Assembly: GCF_001050275.1 (NCBI RefSeq)
Contig: NZ_BBYA01000010.1
Location: 372,001-436,000 of the forward strand
DNA from: Leptolinea tardivitalis
GTDB lineage: Bacteria; Chloroflexota; Anaerolineae; Anaerolineales; Anaerolineaceae
Reading direction: 5' to 3'
DNA length: 64,000 bases
The notes below the pieces were generated by a model. The model was given only the letters and a program-made list of their open reading frames with translations. It did not search any database and was not told the DNA's origin. Positions 10,901-18,020 of this stretch are shown here, piece by piece. Position 1 is the stretch's first letter. Each line of letters opens with the position of its first letter. A program made the position numbers and the translations under genes.

Positions 10901-12643
10901 TGATTTTTTCACACCAATCCCGGTGACAGTTAAGGTTGCAGAAAAACTGCTGGATACATTCCGCCCTTCTGCATTTGAAATGTTTACCGGAGAAATGATA
11001 TTTTGAAAAACACCCTCTTTTGTACTCGTAACATTGACCTTCAAAGTACAGACTGTTCCCTTTAATACTATTCCGCCTGAATAGAGTACCCGGGTATCAC
11101 CTACTGCCGGAGAAAAAACTCCACCCTGGCAACCTGAAATCGGGGATAAATGAAGAGAGGATACCTGAATTCCTTCTGGAAAGACATCCAGAAGGGAGAA
11201 ATTTGTAAGGTCAGTATCGGCGGGAGCCCTGAAAGATATAGTGAGTGTTGATTCTCCACTAATCCCGATTGTTGAAGGAGAAAAACTCTTGGAAGCTTCC
11301 GTAATCCCGTTCCCGGCCGTGTACACCGTAACATTGCCGGAAATAGCCGTCAGGTTTGTAACCTTCTGGTCAGTCACTATTCCATAGGGGGGGATACTGT
11401 TGGTGAATTTCCCGGCATAAGTGGATGTTACTCTGGCCTTGATTGTGCAGCTTTGGGGAGAGGTGGGAGTGCCAGCCGGAATGCTGCCGCCCACCAGGTA
11501 CAGGTGCGTGGCATCGTATGTAACGGTTCCGTTGCACTGGGGGGACAATGGGGCTCCATAGAAAGAAAGCCCGGTGGGCAGAGTATCAGTAAAGGTTATT
11601 CCGGTATATGCTGTGCTTGAGGGATTATTCAAGGTTATGGTGAAATCACTATAACCACCTGCCTGAAACATGCTCGGTGAAAATGTTTTTGTCGCTCCCA
11701 AAGATTGGTAATTTACGGGTGCCGTGGCAGCCGATGTATTGGTTACATTCTGCTGCGATTGGATGGCACGTGCCGGTATGGTATTAAGATATGCCGCTGC
11801 AACCGACGATACGATTGTCACCCTTACAGAGCAGGTGGTATTTGGCGCGATGGTAGCCCCAGTCATGGTTACAGCTGTGTCATTAACAGCCAGGGGATTC
11901 CCGGACGGCCCGGTGATGGATGGCGTACCACAGTTTGTTTTCGTAACAGTGGCACTGGCAATCACCAGATTTGTTGGTAGTGTATCCGTCAGTGATACCT
12001 GGGTCAGGGAGTAATTCGTGTCATTGTTTTTAATATTAATGGTGAGGGTTGTGGTTTGCCCCACATACCGTGTGGCATCAGCAATAGTCTTGTTTAATGA
12101 AGGGGGCTGCACAGGATCCACCAGCAAATTATTACTGGCCGGTGTGGTATTGGTCACTGTGATTGTTCCGGTCGGATCGGTGGCTTTCAGGTTATTGGCA
12201 GGAATTGTATTGATATACGTCGTGGGAGTGAGTGACGTCACATTAACCGAGACGGTACATGTCCCGAAAACCAGCCCTGATTTTGCCGGAACAGTTCCGC
12301 CAATAAGTGAAACTGTTGTACCTGTAATGGAAACTGTTCCCCCGCAGGTGGTAGTGGCATTCACCGGATCTGCAAAGGTCATTCCAGATGGGAGGGTATC
12401 ACTCAAACTGGCCGGCGATGTAGACAGAGTCAGAGGGAAAGTGTTTGGATTAAATACAATGATATTTAACGTAGATGTACCGCCAACACTGATCCTGTTG
12501 GGGATAAATTCTTTATTCATCTGGGCAGGGAGCGATGTGTCTCCATCAGCCTGTACAATGTGAAACGAATCAGCCAGGAAAAAGCCAATAATCAGACTGA
12601 AAAAGACAATACCAATAAATAACCGGGGGACAATTTTTACCAT
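4931..12643 (-). CDS. Giant DUF11-repeat surface protein with SdrD-B domains and a C-terminal sortase domain
   Basis: A 2570-residue exported protein. It has a signal peptide (MVKIVPRLFIGIVFFSLI...), then about 17 DUF11-like beta-sandwich repeats of 100-130 residues, most opening with a variant of SITKTFSPNPVAV and a LTFTITNPN strand. Two SdrD-B-like carrier domains follow (GVVYLDQNVNQ and GKVYFDANKNG) and then one more DUF11. At residue 2401 comes MPETGF, which resembles an LPxTG sorting motif. The last 165 residues are a sortase: His in LITGHVYKSDG, Cys in TLMTCQGYD, Arg in RSRLLVRA. There is no C-terminal membrane anchor. The start is set at the ATG at 12643, preceded by GGAG at six bases; an in-frame ATG 21 codons upstream lacks a ribosome site and would spoil the signal peptide. 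It probably forms a long cell-surface stalk or adhesin attached by its own sortase; that mechanism is inference. Confidence 0.92.
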   Translation of the reverse strand: MVKIVPRLFIGIVFFSLIIGFFLADSFHIVQADGDTSLPAQMNKEFIPNRISVGGTSTLNIIVFNPNTFPLTLSTSPASLSDTLPSGMTFADPVNATTTCGGTVSITGTTVSLIGGTVPAKSGLVFGTCTVSVNVTSLTPTTYINTIPANNLKATDPTGTITVTNTTPASNNLLVDPVQPPSLNKTIADATRYVGQTTTLTINIKNNDTNYSLTQVSLTDTLPTNLVIASATVTKTNCGTPSITGPSGNPLAVNDTAVTMTGATIAPNTTCSVRVTIVSSVAAAYLNTIPARAIQSQQNVTNTSAATAPVNYQSLGATKTFSPSMFQAGGYSDFTITLNNPSSTAYTGITFTDTLPTGLSFYGAPLSPQCNGTVTYDATHLYLVGGSIPAGTPTSPQSCTIKARVTSTYAGKFTNSIPPYGIVTDQKVTNLTAISGNVTVYTAGNGITEASKSFSPSTIGISGESTLTISFRAPADTDLTNFSLLDVFPEGIQVSSLHLSPISGCQGGVFSPAVGDTRVLYSGGIVLKGTVCTLKVNVTSTKEGVFQNIISPVNISNAEGRNVSSSFSATLTVTGIGVKKSFTPPTVNSGGISTMMIQLTNTNTVPLENVKFTDTLPSGIKFASTPNLVNSCGSTSVTLDSGSPNKLIMNGGIVPAQVGSVAGICTVYVDVVGSSTGTNTLAASSVTGDVTVGGATSTISNISPESATLTVSPLSINVVKAFSPVNVTGGSSSKLTVTLSNPTTALLTGITFTDHLPYDDSDPDKRGIKVAFPPHASVGTCGGTITANSGDTSFTFSGGSLAAKSSCDVSIDVTMNKADNLTNVIHSHDVTTTNGATNENEASATLTNLAGASVTKAFVNSTITSGVGNHSDLVITINNTSNFPLTGLGLVDVLPSGMDPDGGITTPQCGGGTVAYDSSTRKLTLTDGSLSDGGSCTITVGVTAPTAGTYENCIEAGVLQNDHSASNERTCETLTVMQGLILPSITKTFSPNPVAVNATSGLTFTITNPNATALTGVQFTDTFPSTLVVASTPNSSQCNGTVTTTANSITLTGGTIPASKSCTVTVGTKSADAGEYHNESGEVSSTNGGIGNKAASTLTVAAPPSITKSFTDSTITRGYTSRLQFIITNPAENTIPLTGVNFTDELPSGLLVASSPNATMSGCGSASFSPTGGSTSLSFSGGTIQVSPGNVCTVGVDIYAPNGGVYTNTSSKVSSLEAGTSKDPAIAVLTVNGVGLSLQKSTSTNNFKMAGDSITYDYKLTNTGTAELYGPFMISDNKIGAAFECVGTSPLAPSGEITCSHAYTVTAGDISAKSVTNTATATALDGPVGGATVTSNTSSVTVPLARLTIDKTTSSTGYTSAGATLNYSYTLTNTGKVNLYPPIQVSDDHINGGTAFNCGSQTVIPPDGVTTCSKSYTVLTADVTAGFVTNTAYATALDASSGGAVVTSNNDSVTLYRIVAPVISKSFSPNPIAVGSTSQLTFTITNPNTAVSLTGLAFSDTYPSGMTTVTDATSSQCGGTATSLSGATSFSFTDGSLIPGGSCTITVQVTASQPKNYVNTSGSVSSTNGGTGNKAADTLTVLDAPVITKSFSPTTILENGTSTLQLNISNPAANTAALTNVAFTDNFPAGLKVQNPPNITITNCGTPVFSPIAGDTSLNFSGGSIAVGGTCTLTVDVTAPYGIYNNFTSPVSTSNGGTGVKSNTATLTVNQAVDLSITKTDNRLAVNRGEDISYAIEVDNAGPSTAVNAHVYDIFPSSLTGISWTCAADPGAACTASGTGNISDAVTIPVGGKLVYTVTAKVGSSVTTSVANTAAVVAPAGVVDLDDTNNSSTDSDGLNQLIMDKTSPQSTYKTLGESISYNYKLTNSGTSTLYGPFSVADDKTTVTCPPTPVSLAPVDTITCTATYTITQDDLDNGSLTNNAYATGSDPDGDVVTSATDTLTIPSSQDQKITLVKSVVSGDPYIHVGDSTKYSYVLSNTGNVTLTGGGPSGEFTVTDDKATVTCPLTITKLAPTETVTCSATYTITSGDITAQSVTNTAQGHGKFGTSTINSNKDTATIHIKRGQITGVVYLDQNVNQTHESTETPISGVTIDIYDATGTTLLTTLTSNASGSFSYTNLLPGTFVVVEHDPLGYISTTPNSLTVVVAPDGTAEADFGEYRATSSANNLIRGKVYFDANKNGKMEKTESILSGVTIELYDASNALVASTVTTTTGTFEFQKQPAGVFTVVETNPTGYASSTLDHVGVTLTSGSVGYAEFGDFLGAADPVDPAVQIVGSPTNARVNDTVLFSVTVGNNGLTDASDVVIKDTLPDFLDLVQVMVYPDNKHPVHISGQTFTVDIGTVTPTDVFTITEVTKVNSLGVPPGGLNTVSLTTTSMPEPAFNDTDDARVSIYYLDSADMPETGFAPDRLTLLPEMPEGLYHALTDMTLEIPTIHMKSEIVGLAMQDNRWDVSWLGDRVAYLEETAFPTWNGNSLITGHVYKSDGTPGPFSQLNQLRYGDVVNIHVAGLIYHFEVRNVDTIKPDDLAAAMKHEDKPWLTLMTCQGYDAASGEYRSRLLVRAVLMSLDKK
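5426..5443 (-). other. LPxTG-like sorting motif MPETGF inside the DUF11 protein
   Basis: The six codons encode MPETGF, in the context SADMPETGFAPDR. The motif lies between the last DUF11 repeat and the sortase fold, not at the C-terminus where a normal sorting signal would be. There is no hydrophobic stretch or basic tail directly after it. Confidence 0.6.
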
Positions 12644-12704
12644 TAAAAACTCCCTGTAAATATGGAAAATAGCTGATTGTCTTGCGGGGGAAAAACTTAT
12701 GTAC

Positions 12705-12750
12705 AAAACCGCCCTTAATGAATCTAAAATGGAGATTCAGTAAGGGTGGT
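12705..12750 (-). terminator. Terminator of the EamA-transporter transcript
   Basis: On the minus strand, ACCACCCTTA then TGAATCT pairs with AGATTCA then TAAGGGCGGT (one mismatch and one G-T pair), followed by TTTTG. It lies 140 bases after the EamA stop codon and about 60 bases before the start of the giant DUF11 gene, separating the two transcripts. Its foot and T-run resemble the hairpin at 105-131. Confidence 0.7.
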
Positions 12751-12889
12751 GAAATAAAAGAGTAATAATCTACCCATAATAAAGAATATTATGGATATTA
12801 TCTCATATTAAATTAATGTTGCAATAGATGGTTCAGGTTATTTTGTATTACTTTTCTATTATTCAAACAAACAGATATTGATTGTTACC

Positions 12890-13798
12890 TTACAGTTTGC
12901 TTTCCACTTCCTCAATGCCTGTTGTTTGAACAGAATTCCGCATAAGCGGCCAGAGTTGGGCCAGAATCACAGCGCCAAAAATCATCAGGCAGCCTATTGT
13001 TTGCACCAGGGTGAAACTCTCATTAAGAAAGAGAATACCGGATAGCGCAGCAAACACCGCTTCCATAGAGAGGATTAATGCGGCATCGGCTGCCGGTGCA
13101 TGGCGCTGCCCCCAGACCTGACCGGTAAAACCAACCGCTGTAGAAATTATTCCCGCATACGCCAGGGCCATCCAGGCATCTGGCAAACCGGCAAAGGTGG
13201 AAAATTCAAAAATTAACCCAAAGACCAGGTTCAACACACAGGCAACGGCATACTGGATAAGCGAAAAATGCACCACATTGACTTTAGATGATATTTTTCC
13301 CACCAGAATCAAATGACAGGCCCACAGAAAAGCTCCCGCCAACTCCAGGGCATCACCTGAGGCAAGAGATGTCATGGTTCCGCCAGCGGATAAGAGGAAG
13401 GTACCGATAACCGCAATTCCAGCCGCCACCCAGGTGACTAAAGGAGCCGGTTTTCGGGTGATCACAGCCATTATTATAGGAACGATAACCACATAAAGCC
13501 CGGTGATAAATGCGGCATTTCCGGCAGTTGTTGTTTTGATTCCAGCCTGCTGCAGGGCACTTCCACCAAATAAAACAGCGCCCGTCAAAATTGACCAGGG
13601 CAGCCACTTGCGCGGATACTTCAACGTACGGAGGAAAGGAAGCATGGCCATCACACCCAGCAAGTACCGGCCTGCGCCAAACACAAAGAAGCCTACATGC
13701 TGCGAGCCGGTCCTTTGGGCAACAAATCCACCGCCCCATACAGCCGCCACAATCAAGAGAACAATATCCGCCTTGATGCGGTCTGATTTACCAGCCAT
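12890..13798 (-). CDS. EamA/DMT family transporter
   Basis: A 302-residue membrane protein with ten predicted membrane helices in two EamA repeats of five. The first starts at ADIVLLIVAAVWGGGFVAQR and the second at ALELAGAFLWACHLILVGK; a LSMEAVFAALSGILFLNE segment typical of the second repeat follows. Members of the drug/metabolite transporter superfamily export amino acids and other small metabolites; the substrate here is unknown. The ATG lies inside the last codons of the preceding ADP-ribosylglycohydrolase gene (11-base overlap) and its AAGGA ribosome site is within that gene, so the two are probably translationally coupled. It is the last gene of the signalling run that begins near 19.75 kb. 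Confidence 0.9.
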   Translation of the reverse strand: MAGKSDRIKADIVLLIVAAVWGGGFVAQRTGSQHVGFFVFGAGRYLLGVMAMLPFLRTLKYPRKWLPWSILTGAVLFGGSALQQAGIKTTTAGNAAFITGLYVVIVPIIMAVITRKPAPLVTWVAAGIAVIGTFLLSAGGTMTSLASGDALELAGAFLWACHLILVGKISSKVNVVHFSLIQYAVACVLNLVFGLIFEFSTFAGLPDAWMALAYAGIISTAVGFTGQVWGQRHAPAADAALILSMEAVFAALSGILFLNESFTLVQTIGCLMIFGAVILAQLWPLMRNSVQTTGIEEVESKL

Positions 13799-14558
13799 AG
13801 CGTTCCTTAAAGCGTGAGAGGGTGTTGCGCATCTCCGGTGTCAACCGTGAAAAGGTATCTTCTGCAATATTCTCGGGAATAGAACCATAAAAAGCCTGGG
13901 CGATTCCCCCGGCTATGCAGGCCTGTGTATCGGCATCGCCGCCCAGTGAAACAGCCAGACGGATACATTCTTCATAGGATGTCGATTCTAGAAAAGCAAT
14001 TATCGCTTCAGGTACGCTTCCCTGGCAGGTGACATCAAATGTGTACGCCGGACGAATGTCATCCAGACGGCGGTCCAGATCATAATGAAACTGGGATTGA
14101 ATCTCATGCTTGATGTCCTTCTTCCCTGCGCCATGGGCCGCCATAAATATGGCAAGGGCTACCGCCTGGGCACCTTTAATCCCTTCAGGATGGTTATGAG
14201 TAATAACCGCGCTTTTTTCAGCCAGAAGTAGTACCTCTGCCTCGGTTTCCCCCGCAAATCCCACCGGACTGACCCGCATGGCAGATCCATTTCCGAAACT
14301 GTTATACGGTGTGCGATTCTCTGAATACAACCATTTAATAAACATCCCCCCGTATCCGGCATCAGGATACCGGCAGCAGAACTCATACAGGGTCGTCGCA
14401 AAATCAGCACCATTCAGAAGAGATTCTGCCAGTGCAATCGTGCAGACCGTATCGTCGGTGAATCGGGAGTGTTCTGAGAAAAGGGGAACATCAACGGTTT
14501 TTACGGCGTGAAATTCATACGCCGAACCGATTACATCACCTGCAATGGCACCAATCAC
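13788..14558 (-). CDS. ADP-ribosylglycohydrolase family protein
   Basis: A 256-residue protein of the DraG/ARH family, which removes ADP-ribose from proteins or small molecules using two magnesium ions. Metal-binding motifs are present: GAIAGDVIGSAYE near the start, RFTDDTVCT, and SLGGDADTQACIAGG near the C-terminus. The start is set at a GTG (14558) with AGGAAGG five bases upstream, giving MIGAIAGD as in the family; an upstream in-frame GTG at 14597 has no ribosome site. The ribosome site lies in the 3' arm of a perfect hairpin at 14566-14588. It sits between an HD-GYP signalling gene and the EamA transporter. The target is unknown. Confidence 0.88.
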   Translation of the reverse strand: MIGAIAGDVIGSAYEFHAVKTVDVPLFSEHSRFTDDTVCTIALAESLLNGADFATTLYEFCCRYPDAGYGGMFIKWLYSENRTPYNSFGNGSAMRVSPVGFAGETEAEVLLLAEKSAVITHNHPEGIKGAQAVALAIFMAAHGAGKKDIKHEIQSQFHYDLDRRLDDIRPAYTFDVTCQGSVPEAIIAFLESTSYEECIRLAVSLGGDADTQACIAGGIAQAFYGSIPENIAEDTFSRLTPEMRNTLSRFKERYGW

Positions 14559-14565
14559 AGCAACC

Positions 14566-14588
14566 TTCCTGGAAAATACTTCCAGGAA
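14566..14588 (-). promoter_or_regulatory. Hairpin masking the ribosome site of the DraG-like gene
   Basis: TTCCTGGAA and TTCCAGGAA form a perfect 9-bp stem with a 5-base loop just after the HD-GYP stop codon. The 3' arm contains most of the AGGAAGG ribosome site of the downstream gene. No T-run follows, so it is not a plain terminator. It could make translation depend on ribosomes arriving from upstream. Confidence 0.4.
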
Positions 14589-14606
14589 TGATAACACACC
14601 TGTTAA

Positions 14607-17474
14607 TTACTGTCCCATCATGTGCAGGAACACATCAACAATTCTGGAATCCAGGTGGGTGCCTGATTCTTCACGGATCTGCTGCAGGGCTTTCTCTTTT
14701 GTCCAGGCTTTTCGGTAAGGTCTGTCAGATACCAGCGAATCATAAACATCGGCGATGGCAAAAATACGTGCCGCCAATGGGATTTGTTCTTCCTTCAAAC
14801 CCCGCGGATATCCCCTGCCATCCCAGTGTTCATGGTGACAATAAGGGATATCCAGAGATTTGGACAGATAGGTTATGGGGGAGAGCATTTCAAAGGCATA
14901 CACCGGATGCTTCCGCATGATCACCCATTCTTCCGGTGTAAGGGGTCCTTCTTTCAACAGAATACTATCAGGAATACCCATTTTTCCAATATCATGCAAC
15001 AGGGAGCCGCGCCGAATGTTGACCAGATCCTGATCCATAAGCCCGAGGGCTTCAGCCAGCCTGACTGTCAATTCAGTCACCCGGCGGGAATGACCTTCAG
15101 TCTCTCTGTCGCGCAGATCCAATGCTTTCGACCATCCTTCTAGGGTAGAGTCATACGCCAGAGTTAATTCAAGATTTGAACGTTGTAACTGTTGAACCAG
15201 CAGATTGTTGTCTATGGCAATAGATACCTGCCCGGCCAGCGTTTCGAGGAATTCAATCCACTCATCCTCTTGATACTTCCTATCGGCAAAATAGACTTCA
15301 AGAACACCCTTAATCTGCCCTTTATTGATCATGGGGACAGCAGCATATCCTCGAAATTCATCTTTAACTAATTCGCCAGGTTTGATAATAGAAACACATT
15401 CTTTATCAATATCGTGACAGGTAATCACTTTGCCTTCCAGGGCTGCTTTGCCTGCTAATCCTTCCCCAAGGCGGATCGATGTTGGGTTCTCACCAGAAAT
15501 GGCAAATCCGCGACTTACAGAAAACTCTAGAAGTTGTCGTGTCGTATCATACAGAAGGACATTAATTGCCAAAAAACCGGGGATGGCTGCAAGTTCGTTT
15601 GCCAGAATATTGAGAGTAACTTTTAATTCCAGGCTGGATGATATGGCAGTATCTACTGTGTGCAGGGTAGCAAGACGTTTCAACTGTTCCTGGGTTTCGG
15701 TAAAGAGACGGCTGTTTTTGATAGCAATAGCCCCTGTGCTGGCTAATGGAAATAACAGGTCAACATCCATCTGCGTGAAATAATGAGGTTTGTCGCTTAG
15801 AACCTGCAATACACCCAGAAATTCATCTTTTACGATGAGGGGAATAATAACGGATGACTGGATATCATCCATATTCATATTTGGATTATGTTTCCGCATC
15901 AAGCCCCTGATGTACTCGGAAAATTCATCAACAATCAAGGGCTGTCGCGTATAGGCCACTTCACTGATTGTTCCCATTCCAGGCGGAGCCAATTGGACAG
16001 GTGGATACGTAGAAACATCCAATTTTTTATTATTCACTATGGCATATTCACATGTTTGATATTGTGTTACAGAATCAAAGGATGTGACATACACAGATTT
16101 AATAGTAGGAAATATTTGCAGCACCCCTTTTGCCAGATAATCGTAGACCTCTTCAAGGTTGAGAGTCTGAGACAAACGCCGGCCTAAGGTGCTGATAGCC
16201 GTCATGTGATCGGCATAAAGACGGGTTTTCTCTAATAAATTAGTTCGATAAAGGGCGACGGCAAATATATTTGACAGGGAATGAACAAGGTCTATATCAA
16301 TGTCAACCAGAGAGGTCTTACGACCAATGAGCATAGCACCAAGAACCTGATCTTCGGCAATCAACGGGCAAACCACCCGGTCTATATAGGCAAAATCATC
16401 CTCTAAATTTACACGAGTCGAGATGTGGTCATCACGATTTACTATAACAGGCATTGCATCTGGAAAGAAAGTCGTATAAATAGGGTCATCCGCATCCAGA
16501 GTAATACCTGTCAGTTTCTCCCATAAACCAGTAGCATAATCAACCACATAATACTTTTTATCATCCGTGATTAATACTGCTGCCCAGGCATCTGCGTTAA
16601 ATAGACGGGTGATTTGATCACTGATTACATCCATCATCTCCACACGGGTCTTGGCTGTTCTGACAGCCGCACTAACAGCGCTGATCACCTCAAGACTGCG
16701 TTCCCGTTTACGACGGGCCGTCATATCAATTATCGAGACGAGTACACGAGAATACCGGTCTTTCTCTTCCTGGGTTATCGACCAGTGGAGCTGAACATCG
16801 ATGGGGTTGCCGTCCAGATCATAATTGGTTCCCTCGCCATCATACGCATCGGCATCATTGGCGATCGCCATTATTTCATCTACGATCAATATGGGATCGG
16901 CCATTGAGAAGATTCGAAAGGCATTATTGATGAGGCTGGACTTATCAGGCATTTTATACAAGGCCTGCGCAGCCTTATTAACATCCAGAATCCTGGCTTT
17001 TGAAACACACTCGTCAACGATTTCGGGATGGGAGAGCAAGTAATTCCGGATATCTTCAATTCCTCTTGCCCGCAGAGAATCTAAATATTGCTTAATTCCA
17101 CTAAAATCTTCTTCCCATAAAGATATGCTGGAATCCTCAAAGAGGCTGCGGTAGCGCTTTTCACTTTCAATCAGTGTTGTTTCAGCCAGATGCTGCTCTG
17201 TAATATCATAATTGGTGGCGTAATGGCCTCGGTAAACACCGGTATTATCGAGTACTGGCTGGCAAATATGCTCCAGCCAGCGAACAGTGCCATCTTTTTT
17301 AATGATCCGTAATTTGAATTGAACCACCCCCAATGTTGACTTTCGGATCTTGGAATGGTCATACGATAACTGTTTATCCAGGGGATGAACCATCTCTTGC
17401 AGCAACCCGGGATTCTTCATGAATTCATTAATGGAGTATCCGGTAACACGCTCAACTGACGGAGAGATATACAC
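14607..17474 (-). CDS. PAS-GAF-HD-GYP cyclic-di-GMP phosphodiesterase, C-terminal part of a gene split by a stop codon
   Basis: This is the larger part (about 955 codons) of a signalling gene whose first part lies at 17496-17939 in the same frame. Order: the rest of a PAS domain (YISPSVERVTGYS... with the PAC segment VRWLEHICQPVLD), a second PAS-like region, three GAF-like domains around residues 265-410, 430-590 and 620-765, then an HD-GYP domain. The HD-GYP catalytic residues are intact: HSRRV, LLHDIGKMGIPD, the histidine pair in YCHHEHWDGRGYP, and DVYDSL. HD-GYP enzymes hydrolyse cyclic di-GMP. The nominal GTG at 17474 falls inside a PAS domain and has no ribosome site, so independent translation is doubtful; the real protein probably began upstream before the TGA at 17496-17498. 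Confidence 0.85.
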   Translation of the reverse strand: MYISPSVERVTGYSINEFMKNPGLLQEMVHPLDKQLSYDHSKIRKSTLGVVQFKLRIIKKDGTVRWLEHICQPVLDNTGVYRGHYATNYDITEQHLAETTLIESEKRYRSLFEDSSISLWEEDFSGIKQYLDSLRARGIEDIRNYLLSHPEIVDECVSKARILDVNKAAQALYKMPDKSSLINNAFRIFSMADPILIVDEIMAIANDADAYDGEGTNYDLDGNPIDVQLHWSITQEEKDRYSRVLVSIIDMTARRKRERSLEVISAVSAAVRTAKTRVEMMDVISDQITRLFNADAWAAVLITDDKKYYVVDYATGLWEKLTGITLDADDPIYTTFFPDAMPVIVNRDDHISTRVNLEDDFAYIDRVVCPLIAEDQVLGAMLIGRKTSLVDIDIDLVHSLSNIFAVALYRTNLLEKTRLYADHMTAISTLGRRLSQTLNLEEVYDYLAKGVLQIFPTIKSVYVTSFDSVTQYQTCEYAIVNNKKLDVSTYPPVQLAPPGMGTISEVAYTRQPLIVDEFSEYIRGLMRKHNPNMNMDDIQSSVIIPLIVKDEFLGVLQVLSDKPHYFTQMDVDLLFPLASTGAIAIKNSRLFTETQEQLKRLATLHTVDTAISSSLELKVTLNILANELAAIPGFLAINVLLYDTTRQLLEFSVSRGFAISGENPTSIRLGEGLAGKAALEGKVITCHDIDKECVSIIKPGELVKDEFRGYAAVPMINKGQIKGVLEVYFADRKYQEDEWIEFLETLAGQVSIAIDNNLLVQQLQRSNLELTLAYDSTLEGWSKALDLRDRETEGHSRRVTELTVRLAEALGLMDQDLVNIRRGSLLHDIGKMGIPDSILLKEGPLTPEEWVIMRKHPVYAFEMLSPITYLSKSLDIPYCHHEHWDGRGYPRGLKEEQIPLAARIFAIADVYDSLVSDRPYRKAWTKEKALQQIREESGTHLDSRIVDVFLHMMGQ

Positions 17475-17495
17475 AAACTTGCCATTTTCATCCGA

Positions 17496-17498
17496 TCA
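17496..17498 (-). pseudogene. In-frame TGA interrupting the response regulator-PAS-GAF-HD-GYP gene
   Basis: The codon sits between NWEY and SDENGKF. PAS domains of this kind usually carry Trp here (EYW then a short acidic/glycine turn), so TGG changed to TGA is the simplest explanation. TGA is a normal stop elsewhere in the window, for example at the ends of the GH3, DUF1294 and RbsC-like genes, so general recoding is unlikely. Confidence 0.75.
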
Positions 17499-17939
17499 GT
17501 ATTCCCAGTTATATGTGAAATTGGCTATGGTCTTAAGGCGTTCTTCACTTTCTCGAAGACGTTTTTCTGTTTGGAACTTTTGTAACGCAATTGAAATTAC
17601 CACAGAAAAACGATAATTATCAAAATCTTTTAATACAAAACCATATGGATTAATCGATTGAACAGTATCGAGGGAAAGGTTTTCACTCGATTCAACCACC
17701 AAAACAACCGGAGTTCCAAACCGTTGATGTATCAATTCGGCAAGAGAAGGGCCGCTCATATCACCAGCAAATTGCAGGTCTAGAATGACCAGATCGGGTT
17801 TGTCCAACTCAATACTGCGGATGGCATCTTCTCCGCGAAAAACCACTGGTAGAACTTCATAATTAAACTGTTTAAGGTTTCTGACGATCTTTTCCGCCAA
17901 AGAAGGTTCATTTTCAATAATTAGGATCTTTGCCAGCAT
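17496..17939 (-). CDS. Response regulator receiver plus truncated PAS, N-terminal part of the split HD-GYP gene
   Basis: A response-regulator receiver domain with phospho-acceptor D54 (DLVILDLQF) and the conserved lysine K104 (GFVLKDF), followed by a coiled linker RLRESEERLKTIANF and the first strand of a PAS domain, TYNWEY. Translation then meets TGA. The reading frame continues without a shift into SDENGKFVYISPSVERV, the normal continuation of a PAS domain, so the two parts are one gene of roughly 1110 codons broken by one base change. The start is taken at the ATG at 17939, which follows AGGCGG; an in-frame ATG at 17978 has almost no space after its AAGG. If the stop is real, cells make a short receiver protein that lacks its output. 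Confidence 0.8.
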   Translation of the reverse strand: MLAKILIIENEPSLAEKIVRNLKQFNYEVLPVVFRGEDAIRSIELDKPDLVILDLQFAGDMSGPSLAELIHQRFGTPVVLVVESSENLSLDTVQSINPYGFVLKDFDNYRFSVVISIALQKFQTEKRLRESEERLKTIANFTYNWEY

Positions 17940-18020
17940 GGAATTGACCGCCTGGTTTTTTAATTCAGGAAAATTCATACCTTAAACACATGATTCGTCT
18001 GTTTCACCTGCATACCGCAT

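Noticed and set aside
4931-12643. Long open frames on the plus strand opposite the DUF11 repeats, up to about 180 codons
   Set aside because: They follow the repeat period, lack ribosome sites and known motifs, and are explained by Thr/Ser/Gly-rich codon use on the coding strand.
17496-17498. General recoding of TGA as tryptophan
   Set aside because: TGA ends many intact genes here (GH3, DUF1294 protein, RbsC-type permease, zinc CDF), and Trp is encoded by TGG throughout.
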